Source: Streptomyces sp. NBC_00258 (GTDB lineage Bacteria > Actinomycetota > Actinomycetes > Streptomycetales > Streptomycetaceae). From it: 64,000 bases of DNA. The stretch spans positions 8,308,001 through 8,372,000 of the forward strand of contig NZ_CP108081.1 in assembly GCF_036182465.1 (NCBI RefSeq). The letters are read 5' to 3'. The translations under genes and the position numbers were made by a program. The notes under the pieces were generated by a model. That model made no database searches and was not told the DNA's origin. It was given only the letters and a program-made list of their open reading frames with translations. Every line of letters starts with the position of its first letter. The first letter of the stretch is position 1. Below, one piece after another: positions 8,657-16,268 of this stretch.

Positions 8657-9493
8657 TTAGTTCGCGGTACGCACGGTTACTTTCCCGTCCTTCGTGTGGG
8701 CGGACACCACATGCGAGCTCCGCTCGTCACGGGGTACGGACACATCCACGGCACCGTCGTCGGTCCCCGTGGCGACGCGGTACGTCGCGTCCGGCAGCCC
8801 GATGGTCAGGGAACCGTCGTCCCCGCGCGCCGAGACCCGGTCCGGTACGACGGTGAGGTCGAGCCGCACCGACCCGTCCCGGGTGTTCACGTCCACCCGC
8901 CGGGAGTCGACGCCGGTCGCCTCGACCGAACCGTCGTCGGTACGCAGCGTGAGCGCCCCGGCCACGTCCTCGACCCGTACGGAGCCGTCCTTCGTGTGGA
9001 TGTTCAGCGAGTCCTTGAAACCGCTGGCCTTTACGCTGCCGTCGTCGTCCCTCACGACGACCGCCACGTCACGAGGCACCTCGATGCGGTGCTTGGCCGA
9101 GCAGTCGGCGACCACACCCGAGCAGTGCATACGGAGCTTGAGCGTGTCGTCCTCCATCGCCCAGGTCACCTTGGGGTCCCCACCGATCGCGACCCGGCCC
9201 TCGAACCAGCGCGTCACCTGGACCTTGTCTACGTCCGAGGCGACCAGTTCGAGCGACGAGTCGTCGGAGTCGACGGTCAGCGTCCGCCCACTGAGCGCGA
9301 AGGAACGCTTCTCCGGGTCCTTGTCGTCCCCCGCACTGGCCCCGCACCCGGTGGCGAACACGCCGACGGCGACAACACCCACACCGACAGCGACCAGCGA
9401 ACGCCGCCGCCCTCCGCCCACGGCCCGGCCGCCCGCGGACCCCGCACCACTACTCGCCGGCCGCTTGCTCGAAGGACGCTGAAAACCACTCAT
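8657..9493 (-). CDS. DUF4097-type beta-repeat lipoprotein
   Basis: This 278-residue protein has a basic, hydrophobic N-terminus ending in a lipobox (FATGCGAS, cysteine near residue 47). The rest is a right-handed beta-solenoid-like DUF4097 domain with at least seven DGS/DGA turns such as DDGSVKASG, KDGSVRVED, DDGSVEATG and DDGAVDVSV. It should be anchored on the outer face of the membrane. DUF4097 (putative adhesin) domains have no known reaction. Start 9493 is chosen because GGGGGAG precedes it and it places the signal peptide correctly; an open frame continues to 9592. Confidence 0.75.
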   Translation of the reverse strand: MSGFQRPSSKRPASSGAGSAGGRAVGGGRRRSLVAVGVGVVAVGVFATGCGASAGDDKDPEKRSFALSGRTLTVDSDDSSLELVASDVDKVQVTRWFEGRVAIGGDPKVTWAMEDDTLKLRMHCSGVVADCSAKHRIEVPRDVAVVVRDDDGSVKASGFKDSLNIHTKDGSVRVEDVAGALTLRTDDGSVEATGVDSRRVDVNTRDGSVRLDLTVVPDRVSARGDDGSLTIGLPDATYRVATGTDDGAVDVSVPRDERSSHVVSAHTKDGKVTVRTAN

Positions 9494-9654
9494 GACAGGA
9501 CTCCCCCAGATTCGAACGCCCTCGGCCCCACGATGCGGCCCGGACATGCTTCGACCGTACGGATCGGGGGTTCGACGGGGGATCCGGGCCACTCCCGGAT
9601 CGGGGGTGGGGTAAACCCCCGCACGATGAGGGCTGGGGGAGTGGCCGCCTGGCT

Positions 9655-9696
9655 CCGGGACCGGGACCGGGACCGGGACCGGGACCGGGACCGGGG
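9655..9696. repeat. Hexanucleotide microsatellite (CCGGGA)n
   Basis: Six perfect CCGGGA units are followed by CCGGGG and then a run of related degenerate hexamers to about 9740. The repeat lies in the intergenic space between the lipoprotein gene and the tRNA gene. Confidence 0.85.
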
Positions 9697-9881
9697 TCGA
9701 GGTCTGGGCCTCGGTCGGACTCGCGGTCGGGGCCGGGGCCAGGTCGGCATTGGACTGGCATCCGTACTGGGACCGACGTCGGCACCGAGACCGGGGTCTG
9801 CCCAGGCATGTGACCAGCTTCCGCCCCGGTAACGGGTTTGCGGGGCACCGCCCCGGGCAATGTAGGCTGTCGACTCGTCCC

Positions 9882-9956
9882 GGGCGCGTAGCTCAGCGGT
9901 AGAGCGCCGCCCTTACAAGGCGGATGTCGGCGGTTCGAAACCGTCCGCGCCCACCA
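9882..9956 (+). tRNA. tRNA-Val (anticodon TAC), CCA encoded
   Basis: The cloverleaf is complete. The acceptor GGGCGCG pairs with CGCGCCC at 9946-9952, there is a D-arm GCTC..GAGC, the anticodon stem CCGCC/GGCGG encloses CTTACAA (anticodon TAC, valine), and the T-arm has TTCGAAA. The discriminator A at 9953 is followed by an encoded CCA at 9954-9956. Confidence 0.97.
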
Positions 9957-9974
9957 GTCCCAGGACATGAACGA

Positions 9975-10022
9975 GGCCCAGGTCGACCGGTGTGAATCCG
10001 GGGGCCTGGGCTTTGGTCTTTG
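9975..10022 (+). terminator. Intrinsic terminator after tRNA-Val
   Basis: GGCCCAGG at 9975-9982 pairs with CCTGGGC at 10005-10011, followed by the T-rich TTTGGTCTTTG. It lies 20 bases past the tRNA end. Confidence 0.75.
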
Positions 10023-10120
10023 TGGTGGTTCGCGGCTGTCGGGCCACTCGCATGCCAGTCGGTTCAAAACCCGCCGTGCCGTGAGAAGCTTCGTCTCCAT
10101 CTGGAGGGGCGGGGGCTGAA

Positions 10121-10309
10121 GTGCGTGAGTTGGACTTCAAGTATCTGGTCTTCTACTGCCCTCCGGCGGCATTGGCGTTGATGTGTGTCCTGCGCTTCAG
10201 AAGCGGGTGGTCCTGGGAGGCCGCAGCGTTCGGTGGAGTGTTCGTGCCTCTAGGGCTGTTTGTCGCTGCATGGGGGGCTCACCTTCTTACTCGCCGATCG
10301 AGCGACTGA
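10121..10309 (+). CDS. Possible small membrane protein (62 aa)
   Basis: A GTG-initiated open frame could encode 62 residues with two hydrophobic stretches (about residues 7-22 and 31-56) ending in LLTRRSSD, which would suit a small two-helix membrane protein. A purine-rich GGAGGGGCGGGGG lies 10-20 bases upstream. I do not recognise it. Base composition here is lower in GC than in neighbouring genes, and the region downstream of the tRNA looks decayed, so it could equally be a fragment or non-coding. Confidence 0.35.
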   Translation: MRELDFKYLVFYCPPAALALMCVLRFRSGWSWEAAAFGGVFVPLGLFVAAWGAHLLTRRSSD

Positions 10310-10780
10310 TCGTCGCCGAGCGGGAGTCGGGCCGTGCCGCAGGTGTGTCACATCGTGCGGTCAACCACGGTCGGCATCGGGTTGCCGCAGTCGAGATGGC
10401 TCGCTCAGCTGGGATCCCTCCGAACCTGGGGTGACCTGCAGAAGGTCTGATCGGGGACGTGAGACGTGGCTACAAGACCCCAGGAACTCAGCAGCCGCGT
10501 TCAGGCATTGGAGCCAATGGTTCTGGGCCGCGGCAGGTGATCCCTGGCGTGCGAGAGCTACGGCGTTCCTGCCGGATGGGCGCGACAAGTAGCCAGTGCC
10601 AGTGCCAGTACGAGGGCTCGCTGACTACTCCGCTTCGCGTCGACGGCGTCGAGCGGGACGTCCTCAAGGGTCAGGTCCCGGTCGCCCCAAGTAGCTGCAG
10701 TGTGTGCCCCTGTCTCAACAGGCTCCTGTGGCAGGGGCGTTGACCCCGGCCCCGTGTGTCAGCACAATGAGCGCGCGCTA
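10310..10780. other. Atypical non-coding stretch downstream of tRNA-Val
   Basis: About 470 bases carry no convincing gene. Codon-position GC bias is lost in all frames and the GC content is visibly lower. Only short frames occur (for example 24 codons from GTG 10464, ending TGA). The position next to a tRNA 3' end would suit the remains of an integrated element, but I found no recognisable integrase fragment or repeat of the tRNA 3' end. Confidence 0.4.
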
Positions 10781-10796
10781 TTGAGAGCGCTCTCAA
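10781..10796. promoter_or_regulatory. LacI-family operator (CebR-like palindrome)
   Basis: TTGAGAGCGCTCTCAA is a perfect 16-bp palindrome. It matches the shape of actinobacterial LacI-family boxes such as TGGGAGCGCTCCCA of CebR. It lies 71 bases before the start of the exported glycoside-type enzyme gene, which it probably controls in response to a sugar. Confidence 0.75.
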
Positions 10797-10867
10797 GGTG
10801 GATGTGCCTCGTGCGTTCGCCCGTAATCTCGTCCGTATATTCGCCCCGTACGTTCCCAGGGAGAGTC

Positions 10868-12265
10868 ATGGTCGGCAGGCGCGGTCCGGTGTTCAGTCGT
10901 CGTTCGCTCATTGGTGCCGGAGTCGGTGTCGGTGCCGCGGTGTTCGCCGGAGCCGGCTCCGGGGTGGCGCACGCCGCCGGGAGTTCCGCTCAGCGGCGTG
11001 GGCACGGCTTTCTGGCTGCTGCGATGGATGGTTATCCGGATCATGGGAGTGTTCGTCTGACGCAGAGTTACAGCGATCAGGCGGGGCTCTTCAGCACGGC
11101 GTTCACGTATGACAACGCTCTGGCCGTCCTGGCGCATTTGGCGACCCGTACCGCCGACGGGCGGGCCAGGGCCGTGGTGCTCGGTGATGCGTTGCTCTAC
11201 GCCCAGGAACATGACCCGGTGTACGACGACGGCAGGTTGCGGCAGGCCTACAACGTCGGGCCGTACACCTTTTTCGACGGGTCGCTGCAGCCGGACGGCT
11301 TCGTGCGGGCCGACGGCACCGCCAACGTGGGTACGCAGTTCGGGTTCACGGGTACGGCCGTGGGTGACATGGCCTGGGCGGCTATCGCGCTGAGTGCCCT
11401 CGCCCGGCGGACCGGGGCCCGCCGTTTTCTCGACGGTGCCGTGCGGATCGGCGCGTGGATCGAGCGGATCGGGCGCACCGACGAACCGCTCGGGGGCTAC
11501 AAGTTCGGGGTCAACGGGGCCAACGAGAAGTTGCCCTTCACCTCCACCGAGCACAACACCGATCTGGTCTGTCTGTTCGGACGGCTCGCTCTGCTCACGG
11601 GCGACCGGGTGTGGCGGGAGCGGCGCGCGCGGGCCGAGGCCTTCGTCAAGAAGATGTGGGAGCCGGCCGGGGGCTTCTTCTACACCGGCACCAATGACGG
11701 GGTGACGGTCAACAAGTCCCCGATCCCCGAGGACACCCAGACCTGGACCCATCTCGCCCTCGGCTCCCGGTCGGAGTCCCATTCGTACTCCCGCTCGTAC
11801 TCACGGGCGTTGGACTGGGCGGCGGCCGAGCTGGCCGTGCTCGACCACGCCGACCGGCGGAACAGCACGGTGCCCGCGGGGCAGACGTACGAAGGGGTCA
11901 CCTTCAGCTCCGCCAGTCTGGTGGCGAACGAGGACGCCCCGATCGCCGAGTTCCAGCCCAAGCCCGACCGCAACGGTGTGTGGTTCGAGGGGACCGCTCA
12001 TCTCGCGCTCGCTCTGCGGGACCGGAACGGGCGTGGTGACGAGGCGAGTGCCCGTCGGCTGCTCACCTCCATCGAGCGGGCTCAGGATCTGCTCGGCGCC
12101 GGGCAGACCGTCGGCGGCCGTGCGCTTCCAGAGCGTTCCGGTGTCGTCTCGGCGAGCAGCCCGCTCGACACCGGGTTCGGCTTCGGCTACTACCCGTACC
12201 GTCACGCCGGGGCGACCGCGTGGTACCTGCTGGCGGCCACGCGCACCAATCCGCTACGGGCATGA
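10868..12265 (+). CDS. Tat-exported (alpha/alpha)6-barrel glycosidase-like protein
   Basis: The 465-residue product begins with a twin-arginine signal (FSRRSLIGAG, then an alanine/glycine-rich core and AHA cleavage site near residue 36). The mature protein is a series of helical pairs with aromatic- and glycine-rich loops (YDNALAVLA, YNVGPYTFFDG, STEHNTDLVCLF, WFEGTAHLALA, YYPYRHAGATAWYLLA). This pattern suits an (alpha/alpha)6 toroid glycoside hydrolase or lyase. The acidic residues in TEHNTD and WFEGT are candidate catalytic positions. ATG 10868 follows GGGAGAG. The LacI-type operator upstream fits carbohydrate-induced secretion. I cannot assign the glycan substrate or GH family. Confidence 0.65.
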   Translation: MVGRRGPVFSRRSLIGAGVGVGAAVFAGAGSGVAHAAGSSAQRRGHGFLAAAMDGYPDHGSVRLTQSYSDQAGLFSTAFTYDNALAVLAHLATRTADGRARAVVLGDALLYAQEHDPVYDDGRLRQAYNVGPYTFFDGSLQPDGFVRADGTANVGTQFGFTGTAVGDMAWAAIALSALARRTGARRFLDGAVRIGAWIERIGRTDEPLGGYKFGVNGANEKLPFTSTEHNTDLVCLFGRLALLTGDRVWRERRARAEAFVKKMWEPAGGFFYTGTNDGVTVNKSPIPEDTQTWTHLALGSRSESHSYSRSYSRALDWAAAELAVLDHADRRNSTVPAGQTYEGVTFSSASLVANEDAPIAEFQPKPDRNGVWFEGTAHLALALRDRNGRGDEASARRLLTSIERAQDLLGAGQTVGGRALPERSGVVSASSPLDTGFGFGYYPYRHAGATAWYLLAATRTNPLRA

Positions 12266-12301
12266 ACCATGAACCGTGAACGGTAGAACCCGGTCGCGGT
12301 C

Positions 12302-12673
12302 TCAGGGGGCGGAGCGGCCCTCCGGCTCTGCCTCCCGTCCGCGTGCCTCCGTCTCCCGTACGTGCTTGAGCGTCATCCGGGCGTCGACCTTCTCCGCGGC
12401 CGCGACCTCCGCCCAGAAGCGGTGGCAGGTCACGAAGACCGTGAGTTCGCGCTCACGCTCGCGGAGTTTCTCCACCTCGGCCTGTTCGTCGGCCGTCCAG
12501 CCGGGGGAGGCGGGGCGCTCCACCTTGCGCCAGCCGTGGTCGTCGCTGAATCCGTCCAGGGGCTCGACCGACCAGGGGAGCCGCTTCAGGAGGGCCAGAA
12601 GCTCGGCCCGGACCTGATGCAGCTCCTCCTGACCGGCCAGGAGGTCACTCGGGAAGTCATAGGTCGTAGCCAC
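12302..12673 (-). CDS. Conserved hypothetical protein (123 aa)
   Basis: This 123-residue soluble, charged protein has Glu/Arg-rich helices (for example EELHQVRAELLALLKRLP near residue 16 and EVEKLREREREL near residue 68). I see no signal peptide or known catalytic motif. The GTG start at 12673 has TAGCAT (12680-12685) six bases upstream on the same strand, so the mRNA is probably leaderless. Its function is unknown. It is divergent from the acetyltransferase gene. Confidence 0.6.
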   Translation of the reverse strand: MATTYDFPSDLLAGQEELHQVRAELLALLKRLPWSVEPLDGFSDDHGWRKVERPASPGWTADEQAEVEKLRERERELTVFVTCHRFWAEVAAAEKVDARMTLKHVRETEARGREAEPEGRSAP

Positions 12674-12836
12674 GCGACAATGCTACGCCTGTTCGATTTT
12701 GGGATGCGAGTTCCTTGGGGGACTTCACGCGAATGTGTCGCGGCGGCGGCCGACGCCACGGCCACGGCACCCTGTCGGGCCCCCTGGCGTTGTCGGCCCC
12801 CTGGCGATGTCGGACCCCCGTCCTAGGGTGGCCACC

Positions 12837-13349
12837 ATGGACAGCGCAGAGACATCGCAGGTGAGACTGCATGCATGGGCGGAAGGCGACTTCTGGCTTC
12901 TGCAGAGGGCCAACAGCCCCGAGATGATGGAGCACTTGGGCGGTCCGGAGACCGAGGAGAAGCTCATCGACCGGCACCGGCGTTACATCGGCCTGGGGCC
13001 GGGGCGCATGTACCGGGTCACGTCGGCGGACACCGGTGACACCGTGGGCTCGATCGGCTTCTGGGAGCGGGAGTGGCGGGGCGGGACGGTGTGGGAGACC
13101 GGATGGGGGGTCCTGCCCGAGTTCCAGGGGCGCGGGTTCGCCGCGGCGGCGGCCCGCGCGGTCGTCGAAGAGGCGAGGGCGGCCGGAGAGCACCGGTACC
13201 TTCACGCGTTTCCGAGCGTGGACCACCTCGCATCGAACGCGGTCTGCCGCAGCGCCGGATTCGAACTGCTCGGCACGGCCGAGTTCGAGTACCCGAAGGG
13301 CCACTGGATCACGTCGAACGACTGGCGGGCGGACCTCGGCGAAGGCTGA
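12837..13349 (+). CDS. GNAT family N-acetyltransferase (RimJ/RimL type)
   Basis: This roughly 170-residue GNAT protein has the RimJ/L-like pattern: an early VRLHAWAEGDFWLL, a middle strand GSIGFWEREW, the acetyl-CoA loop LPEFQGRGFAAAAARAVVEE around residues 88-107, and the SNAVCRSAGFELLG C-terminal motif. It should transfer an acetyl group from acetyl-CoA to an amine of a protein or small molecule. ATG 12837 is preferred because TAGGGT (12824-12829) ends seven bases upstream, a leaderless arrangement; the open frame extends to 12699. Confidence 0.8.
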   Translation: MDSAETSQVRLHAWAEGDFWLLQRANSPEMMEHLGGPETEEKLIDRHRRYIGLGPGRMYRVTSADTGDTVGSIGFWEREWRGGTVWETGWGVLPEFQGRGFAAAAARAVVEEARAAGEHRYLHAFPSVDHLASNAVCRSAGFELLGTAEFEYPKGHWITSNDWRADLGEG

Positions 13350-13466
13350 CGCGGGGCCCGAAGCCCCTGGTTGTTTCCTCCGCGATCCGTGGAGAGGCGT
13401 CGGCGATCCGTGGGGGCGCCGCCGTTCCCAGGGCGCGATGTCAGTGCCGCGCGCGAGACTGGACGT

Positions 13467-13721
13467 ATGTGCCGCAGCATCAAGACTCTCCGACCGCCCG
13501 TCCTGCCCGAAGAGGCCACGGACGAGGACATCCGCGCCGCCGCCCTCCAGTACGTCCGCAAGGTCTCCGGCTTCCGTGCCCCGGCCGCGCACAACCGCGA
13601 GGTCTTCGACCGCGCGGTCGACGCGATCGCCGAGGCGACGGCCGAGCTGCTGGACGGCCTGGAGATACGAGGGCAGAGGGCCACCGGCAGCCAGGCCGAC
13701 AGCAGCCGCCAGGCCGGCTGA
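13467..13721 (+). CDS. DUF2277 domain protein
   Basis: The 84-residue protein begins MCRSIKTLRPP, the typical start of DUF2277 proteins, and continues with EDIRAAALQYVRKVSGFR and a helical EVFDRAVDAIAEATAELL. DUF2277 is a small actinobacterial/proteobacterial family without assigned function. Start and length agree with the family. The tail after residue 72 (GSQADSSRQAG) is not conserved-looking. Confidence 0.85.
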   Translation: MCRSIKTLRPPVLPEEATDEDIRAAALQYVRKVSGFRAPAAHNREVFDRAVDAIAEATAELLDGLEIRGQRATGSQADSSRQAG

Positions 13722-13873
13722 CCGGCGCCCGCCGAACGAGGACCGTCCGAGACGCGTGCAGCTACCGGTGTACCCAGCCGCTGGTGCACTCAGCCGCTGG
13801 TGCGGCCGGCCAGCGGTGCGGCCAGTCGGCGGCGCGCCCACCCGAGGGCGCGCCCGCCCAGGCCGCGTACGCC

Positions 13874-14614
13874 TCAGGCTCCCGGGCCCGCCTCCGGCAC
13901 CTGTACCTGCACCGGCAGGTGTACCTCCACCGGCACCTGCACCTGCACCTGCGCCGGTACCGACACGGGCACAGGTGCCGGTGACGGCCGTCGCATCAGG
14001 AACGCCGCCCCCGCGCCCGCCCCGAACAGCGCCACAAGCGAGACGCCGGTGGCGAGCCAGGTCGCGCCCAGCCACTGGCCGCCGAAGTAGCCGAGGGCGA
14101 CGCTGTACGCGGCCCAGGCGAGCCCCGCGAGGATCGACCACGGCAGGAATTCACGTACGCGGCGGTGCGCGGCGCCCGCGCCGAGCGAGACGACCGAGCG
14201 GCCGGCGGGCGCGAAGCGGGCCAGGACGACCAGGGCGCCGCCGCCGCGTGCGAGGGCCGCGCCGAGACGTTCCTGCGCACCTCTCAGGCGGCGGGAGCGG
14301 GCGATGGCGCGGTCCAGGCGCTCCCCGCCGCGCCAGGCCAGCCGGTACGCCACCAGGTCGCCGAGGACCGAGGCCGTCGCGGCGCAGAGGGTCAGCGCGA
14401 GGAGGTCCGGCACGTGCGCGGTCGGGATGTCCGGCACGTGCACGGCCGCCGCGCCGGTACCGGCCGCGGCCGCCGTCGCCGCCGTGATGACGAGGACGCC
14501 GCTCGGCAGTACCGGCAGAAAGACGTCTAACAGGACCGACAGAGCCACCACGGCATAGATCCATTGGCTGTAGATCCAAGGGCTGCCGGACAGCGACCCC
14601 ACACTCTCAAGCAC
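13874..14614 (-). CDS. DedA family membrane protein with repetitive tail
   Basis: This 246-residue protein has DedA features: DVFLPVLPSGVLVITA near residue 28, a long gap, then VLARFAPAGRSVVSLGAGA near residue 132 and a REFLPWSILAGLAWAAYS helix. GTG 14614 is used because GGGGAG lies about ten bases upstream; the frame continues open to 14704 without a better start. The last 35 residues (after the helix ending at AFLMRR) are an unusual alternating tail of P, V and Q (VQVQVP, VHLPVQVQVP), coded by a CTGCAC/CTGTAC-type hexamer repeat at 13895-13970. It is a paralogue of the DedA gene at 3116-3802 and its substrate is unknown. Confidence 0.75.
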   Translation of the reverse strand: MLESVGSLSGSPWIYSQWIYAVVALSVLLDVFLPVLPSGVLVITAATAAAAGTGAAAVHVPDIPTAHVPDLLALTLCAATASVLGDLVAYRLAWRGGERLDRAIARSRRLRGAQERLGAALARGGGALVVLARFAPAGRSVVSLGAGAAHRRVREFLPWSILAGLAWAAYSVALGYFGGQWLGATWLATGVSLVALFGAGAGAAFLMRRPSPAPVPVSVPAQVQVQVPVEVHLPVQVQVPEAGPGA

Positions 14615-14859
14615 CCGTACTCCCCTGTGTCTCCCCCGTAGGCCCGAACCGTGCCGTGACCGCGATGTCGCGGGGGAGCGGCAGGAGCGGCCTGTGACAG
14701 CCATACAGCGTACGCCTCGGGTCCGACAGGAGATCCACAGGGGGCACGTGCGTTCGCCACATCATGTTCACCCGGCTGCCGCTTCCCGGCGGGCGGCCCG
14801 ACGCCGCGTCCCGTACCAACGGAAAGGGGTGACCAACGGTGTGAGGAGCGGAACCGGCG

Positions 14860-15528
14860 ATGGCGTCAGGAACAGCGGCAGTACGAACAGGGCGGACAAG
14901 GCGAACGGGTCGGACAGGAAGAGCGGGAGCGGTGGGGCTCGTCGTCCTGGCGTTGGCGTCTGCCGCGCTCGCGACCGGTGCGGGTGGTGCCTACGGTGCG
15001 GGTGGTGCCTACGGTGCGGCCGGCGACGGCGGCACGGTCGAGGCGGGCGGCGGCACCGGCGGCAAGCACGGCTACTCGATGCGGACCGACGCCCGTTTCG
15101 CCCCGCCCGGCGCCTTCGTCCCGTCGGCGGCCGTCACGTACGACATGAGGCTCGTGCCCGCCGGCTCGTGGATCGAGGTGGGCCAGCGCAGTGCGGAGCG
15201 CGGCGCCACGACGGTGAAGCTGCGGGTGACCGGACTGAAGGCGGGGCACGAGTACGGCGCGCATGTGCACCGGAAGCCGTGCGGCGCCGATCCGGCCGCC
15301 GCGGGCGGGCACTACCAGCACCGGCCGTCCACGGACCCCGCCGACGTGAACCCCGGCAACGAGGTCTGGCTCGACTTCACGGCGGACTCGCGTGGGGCGG
15401 GTGCGGCGAGTGCGCGGCACGACTGGAACTTCCGGTTCGGTGAGGCCGCGTCCGTTGTGCTGCACGGTGAACAGGGTGGCTCGGGCGTGCGGTTGGCCTG
15501 CTTCACGGTGCCGTTCGGCTGGAGGTGA
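14860..15528 (+). CDS. Exported Cu/Zn superoxide dismutase-like protein
   Basis: This 222-residue protein has a basic N-terminus and a hydrophobic signal segment (AVGLVVLALASAALA, about residues 24-38), followed by an SOD_Cu-like domain. Visible metal-site elements are HVH (about 135-137), GGHYQH, a later aspartate, and VVLHGE, plus two cysteines (KPCG and RLACF) positioned for the family disulfide. The usual H-x-GD zinc loop is absent. It may therefore be a copper-only or non-catalytic member rather than a standard dismutase. It acts outside the membrane. A glycine-rich linker (GAGGAYGAGGAYGAAG) joins signal and domain. Confidence 0.7.
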   Translation: MASGTAAVRTGRTRRTGRTGRAGAVGLVVLALASAALATGAGGAYGAGGAYGAAGDGGTVEAGGGTGGKHGYSMRTDARFAPPGAFVPSAAVTYDMRLVPAGSWIEVGQRSAERGATTVKLRVTGLKAGHEYGAHVHRKPCGADPAAAGGHYQHRPSTDPADVNPGNEVWLDFTADSRGAGAASARHDWNFRFGEAASVVLHGEQGGSGVRLACFTVPFGWR

Positions 15529-15567
15529 GTGGTCTGCTGACCCGGTGTTCGTCTGCGGGCGCGTCGC

Positions 15568-15600
15568 GGCTGGTCGCGCGGTTCCCCGCCCCCTGAGGGG
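15568..15600 (-). repeat. Interspersed Streptomyces repeat, copy B
   Basis: On the minus strand this reads CCCCTCAGGGGGCGGGGAAC then CGCGCGACCAGCC, the same element as at 6943. It lies just after the SOD-like gene. Confidence 0.7.
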
Positions 15601-15713
15601 CGCGGGCCCTCGCCGGACGACGGCACGCGCACCCCGATGCGAACCGTGGTCATGACGACGGCGCCCGCCCCCGGTCGGCAGGGGCAGGCGCCGGTCGTAC
15701 AGGTGGCGGGGTG

Positions 15714-16163
15714 TCAGGCCGCGATCGGCTCCGAGGAGCGCTTCTCGGTGGACGAGGACGAGCGGCCCGCGAAGAACCGGTCGAGGCCGAACGCGCCCGA
15801 ACCGGTGAAGACCAGCAGGAGCATCGACCAGGAGTACATGGCCGCGCCCTCGCCGTTGTTCCTGATCGGCCACAGGTGCTCGGGCTGGTGGACCTTGAAG
15901 TACGCGTAGGCCATCGCGCCCGACGCGATGAACGCCGCGATGCGGGTGCCGAGGCCGAGCAGGACCAGGGTGCCGCCGACGAGCTCGATGACGGCCGCGT
16001 ACCAGTTGGGCCAGGCGCCGGTCTCGACAGTGGCGCCCTTGCCGTCCATGCCGCCGAGGACGCCGAGGAGCGAGACGGCGCCGTGGCAGGCGAAGAGCAG
16101 GCCGATGACTATGCGGAACAGGCCGATGGCGTACGGCTGGGCGCTGTTGAGGCGTCCGGTCAT
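15714..16163 (-). CDS. DoxX family membrane protein
   Basis: This 149-residue protein has four transmembrane helices and DoxX features: an N-terminal LFRIVIGLLFACHGAVSLLG, a central YAAVIELVGGTLVLLGLGTR and a final LLLVFTGSGAFGLDRFF. DoxX proteins sit in the cytoplasmic membrane; characterised members act in thiosulfate oxidation or, in mycobacteria, in a membrane oxidoreductase complex that resists oxidative stress. A promoter with an overlapping palindrome lies about 80 bases upstream. Confidence 0.85.
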   Translation of the reverse strand: MTGRLNSAQPYAIGLFRIVIGLLFACHGAVSLLGVLGGMDGKGATVETGAWPNWYAAVIELVGGTLVLLGLGTRIAAFIASGAMAYAYFKVHQPEHLWPIRNNGEGAAMYSWSMLLLVFTGSGAFGLDRFFAGRSSSSTEKRSSEPIAA

Positions 16164-16238
16164 GTGGGGGAACTCCTTCGGTCTGAATCCGGTCCCGGGA
16201 AGGGGCCGGTGTAGGGGACGGAACCGAGTGAGTGCTCC

Positions 16239-16268
16239 ACGTTAGGTCGGCCTAATCAATGCTTGCAA
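16239..16268 (-). promoter_or_regulatory. DoxX promoter with overlapping palindromic operator
   Basis: On the minus strand, TTGCAA (16263-16268) and TAACGT (16239-16244) are separated by 18 bases, a good -35/-10 pair. The palindrome TTAGGtcggCCTAA at 16242-16255 overlaps the -10 and spacer, a classic position for a repressor. It also overlaps the stop codon of the upstream FAD/NAD(P) gene. Confidence 0.6.

Noticed and set aside
10464..10538. 24-codon frame starting GTG-GCT-ACA after the tRNA region
   Set aside because: Too short, no ribosome binding site and no codon bias; likely chance or a fragment.
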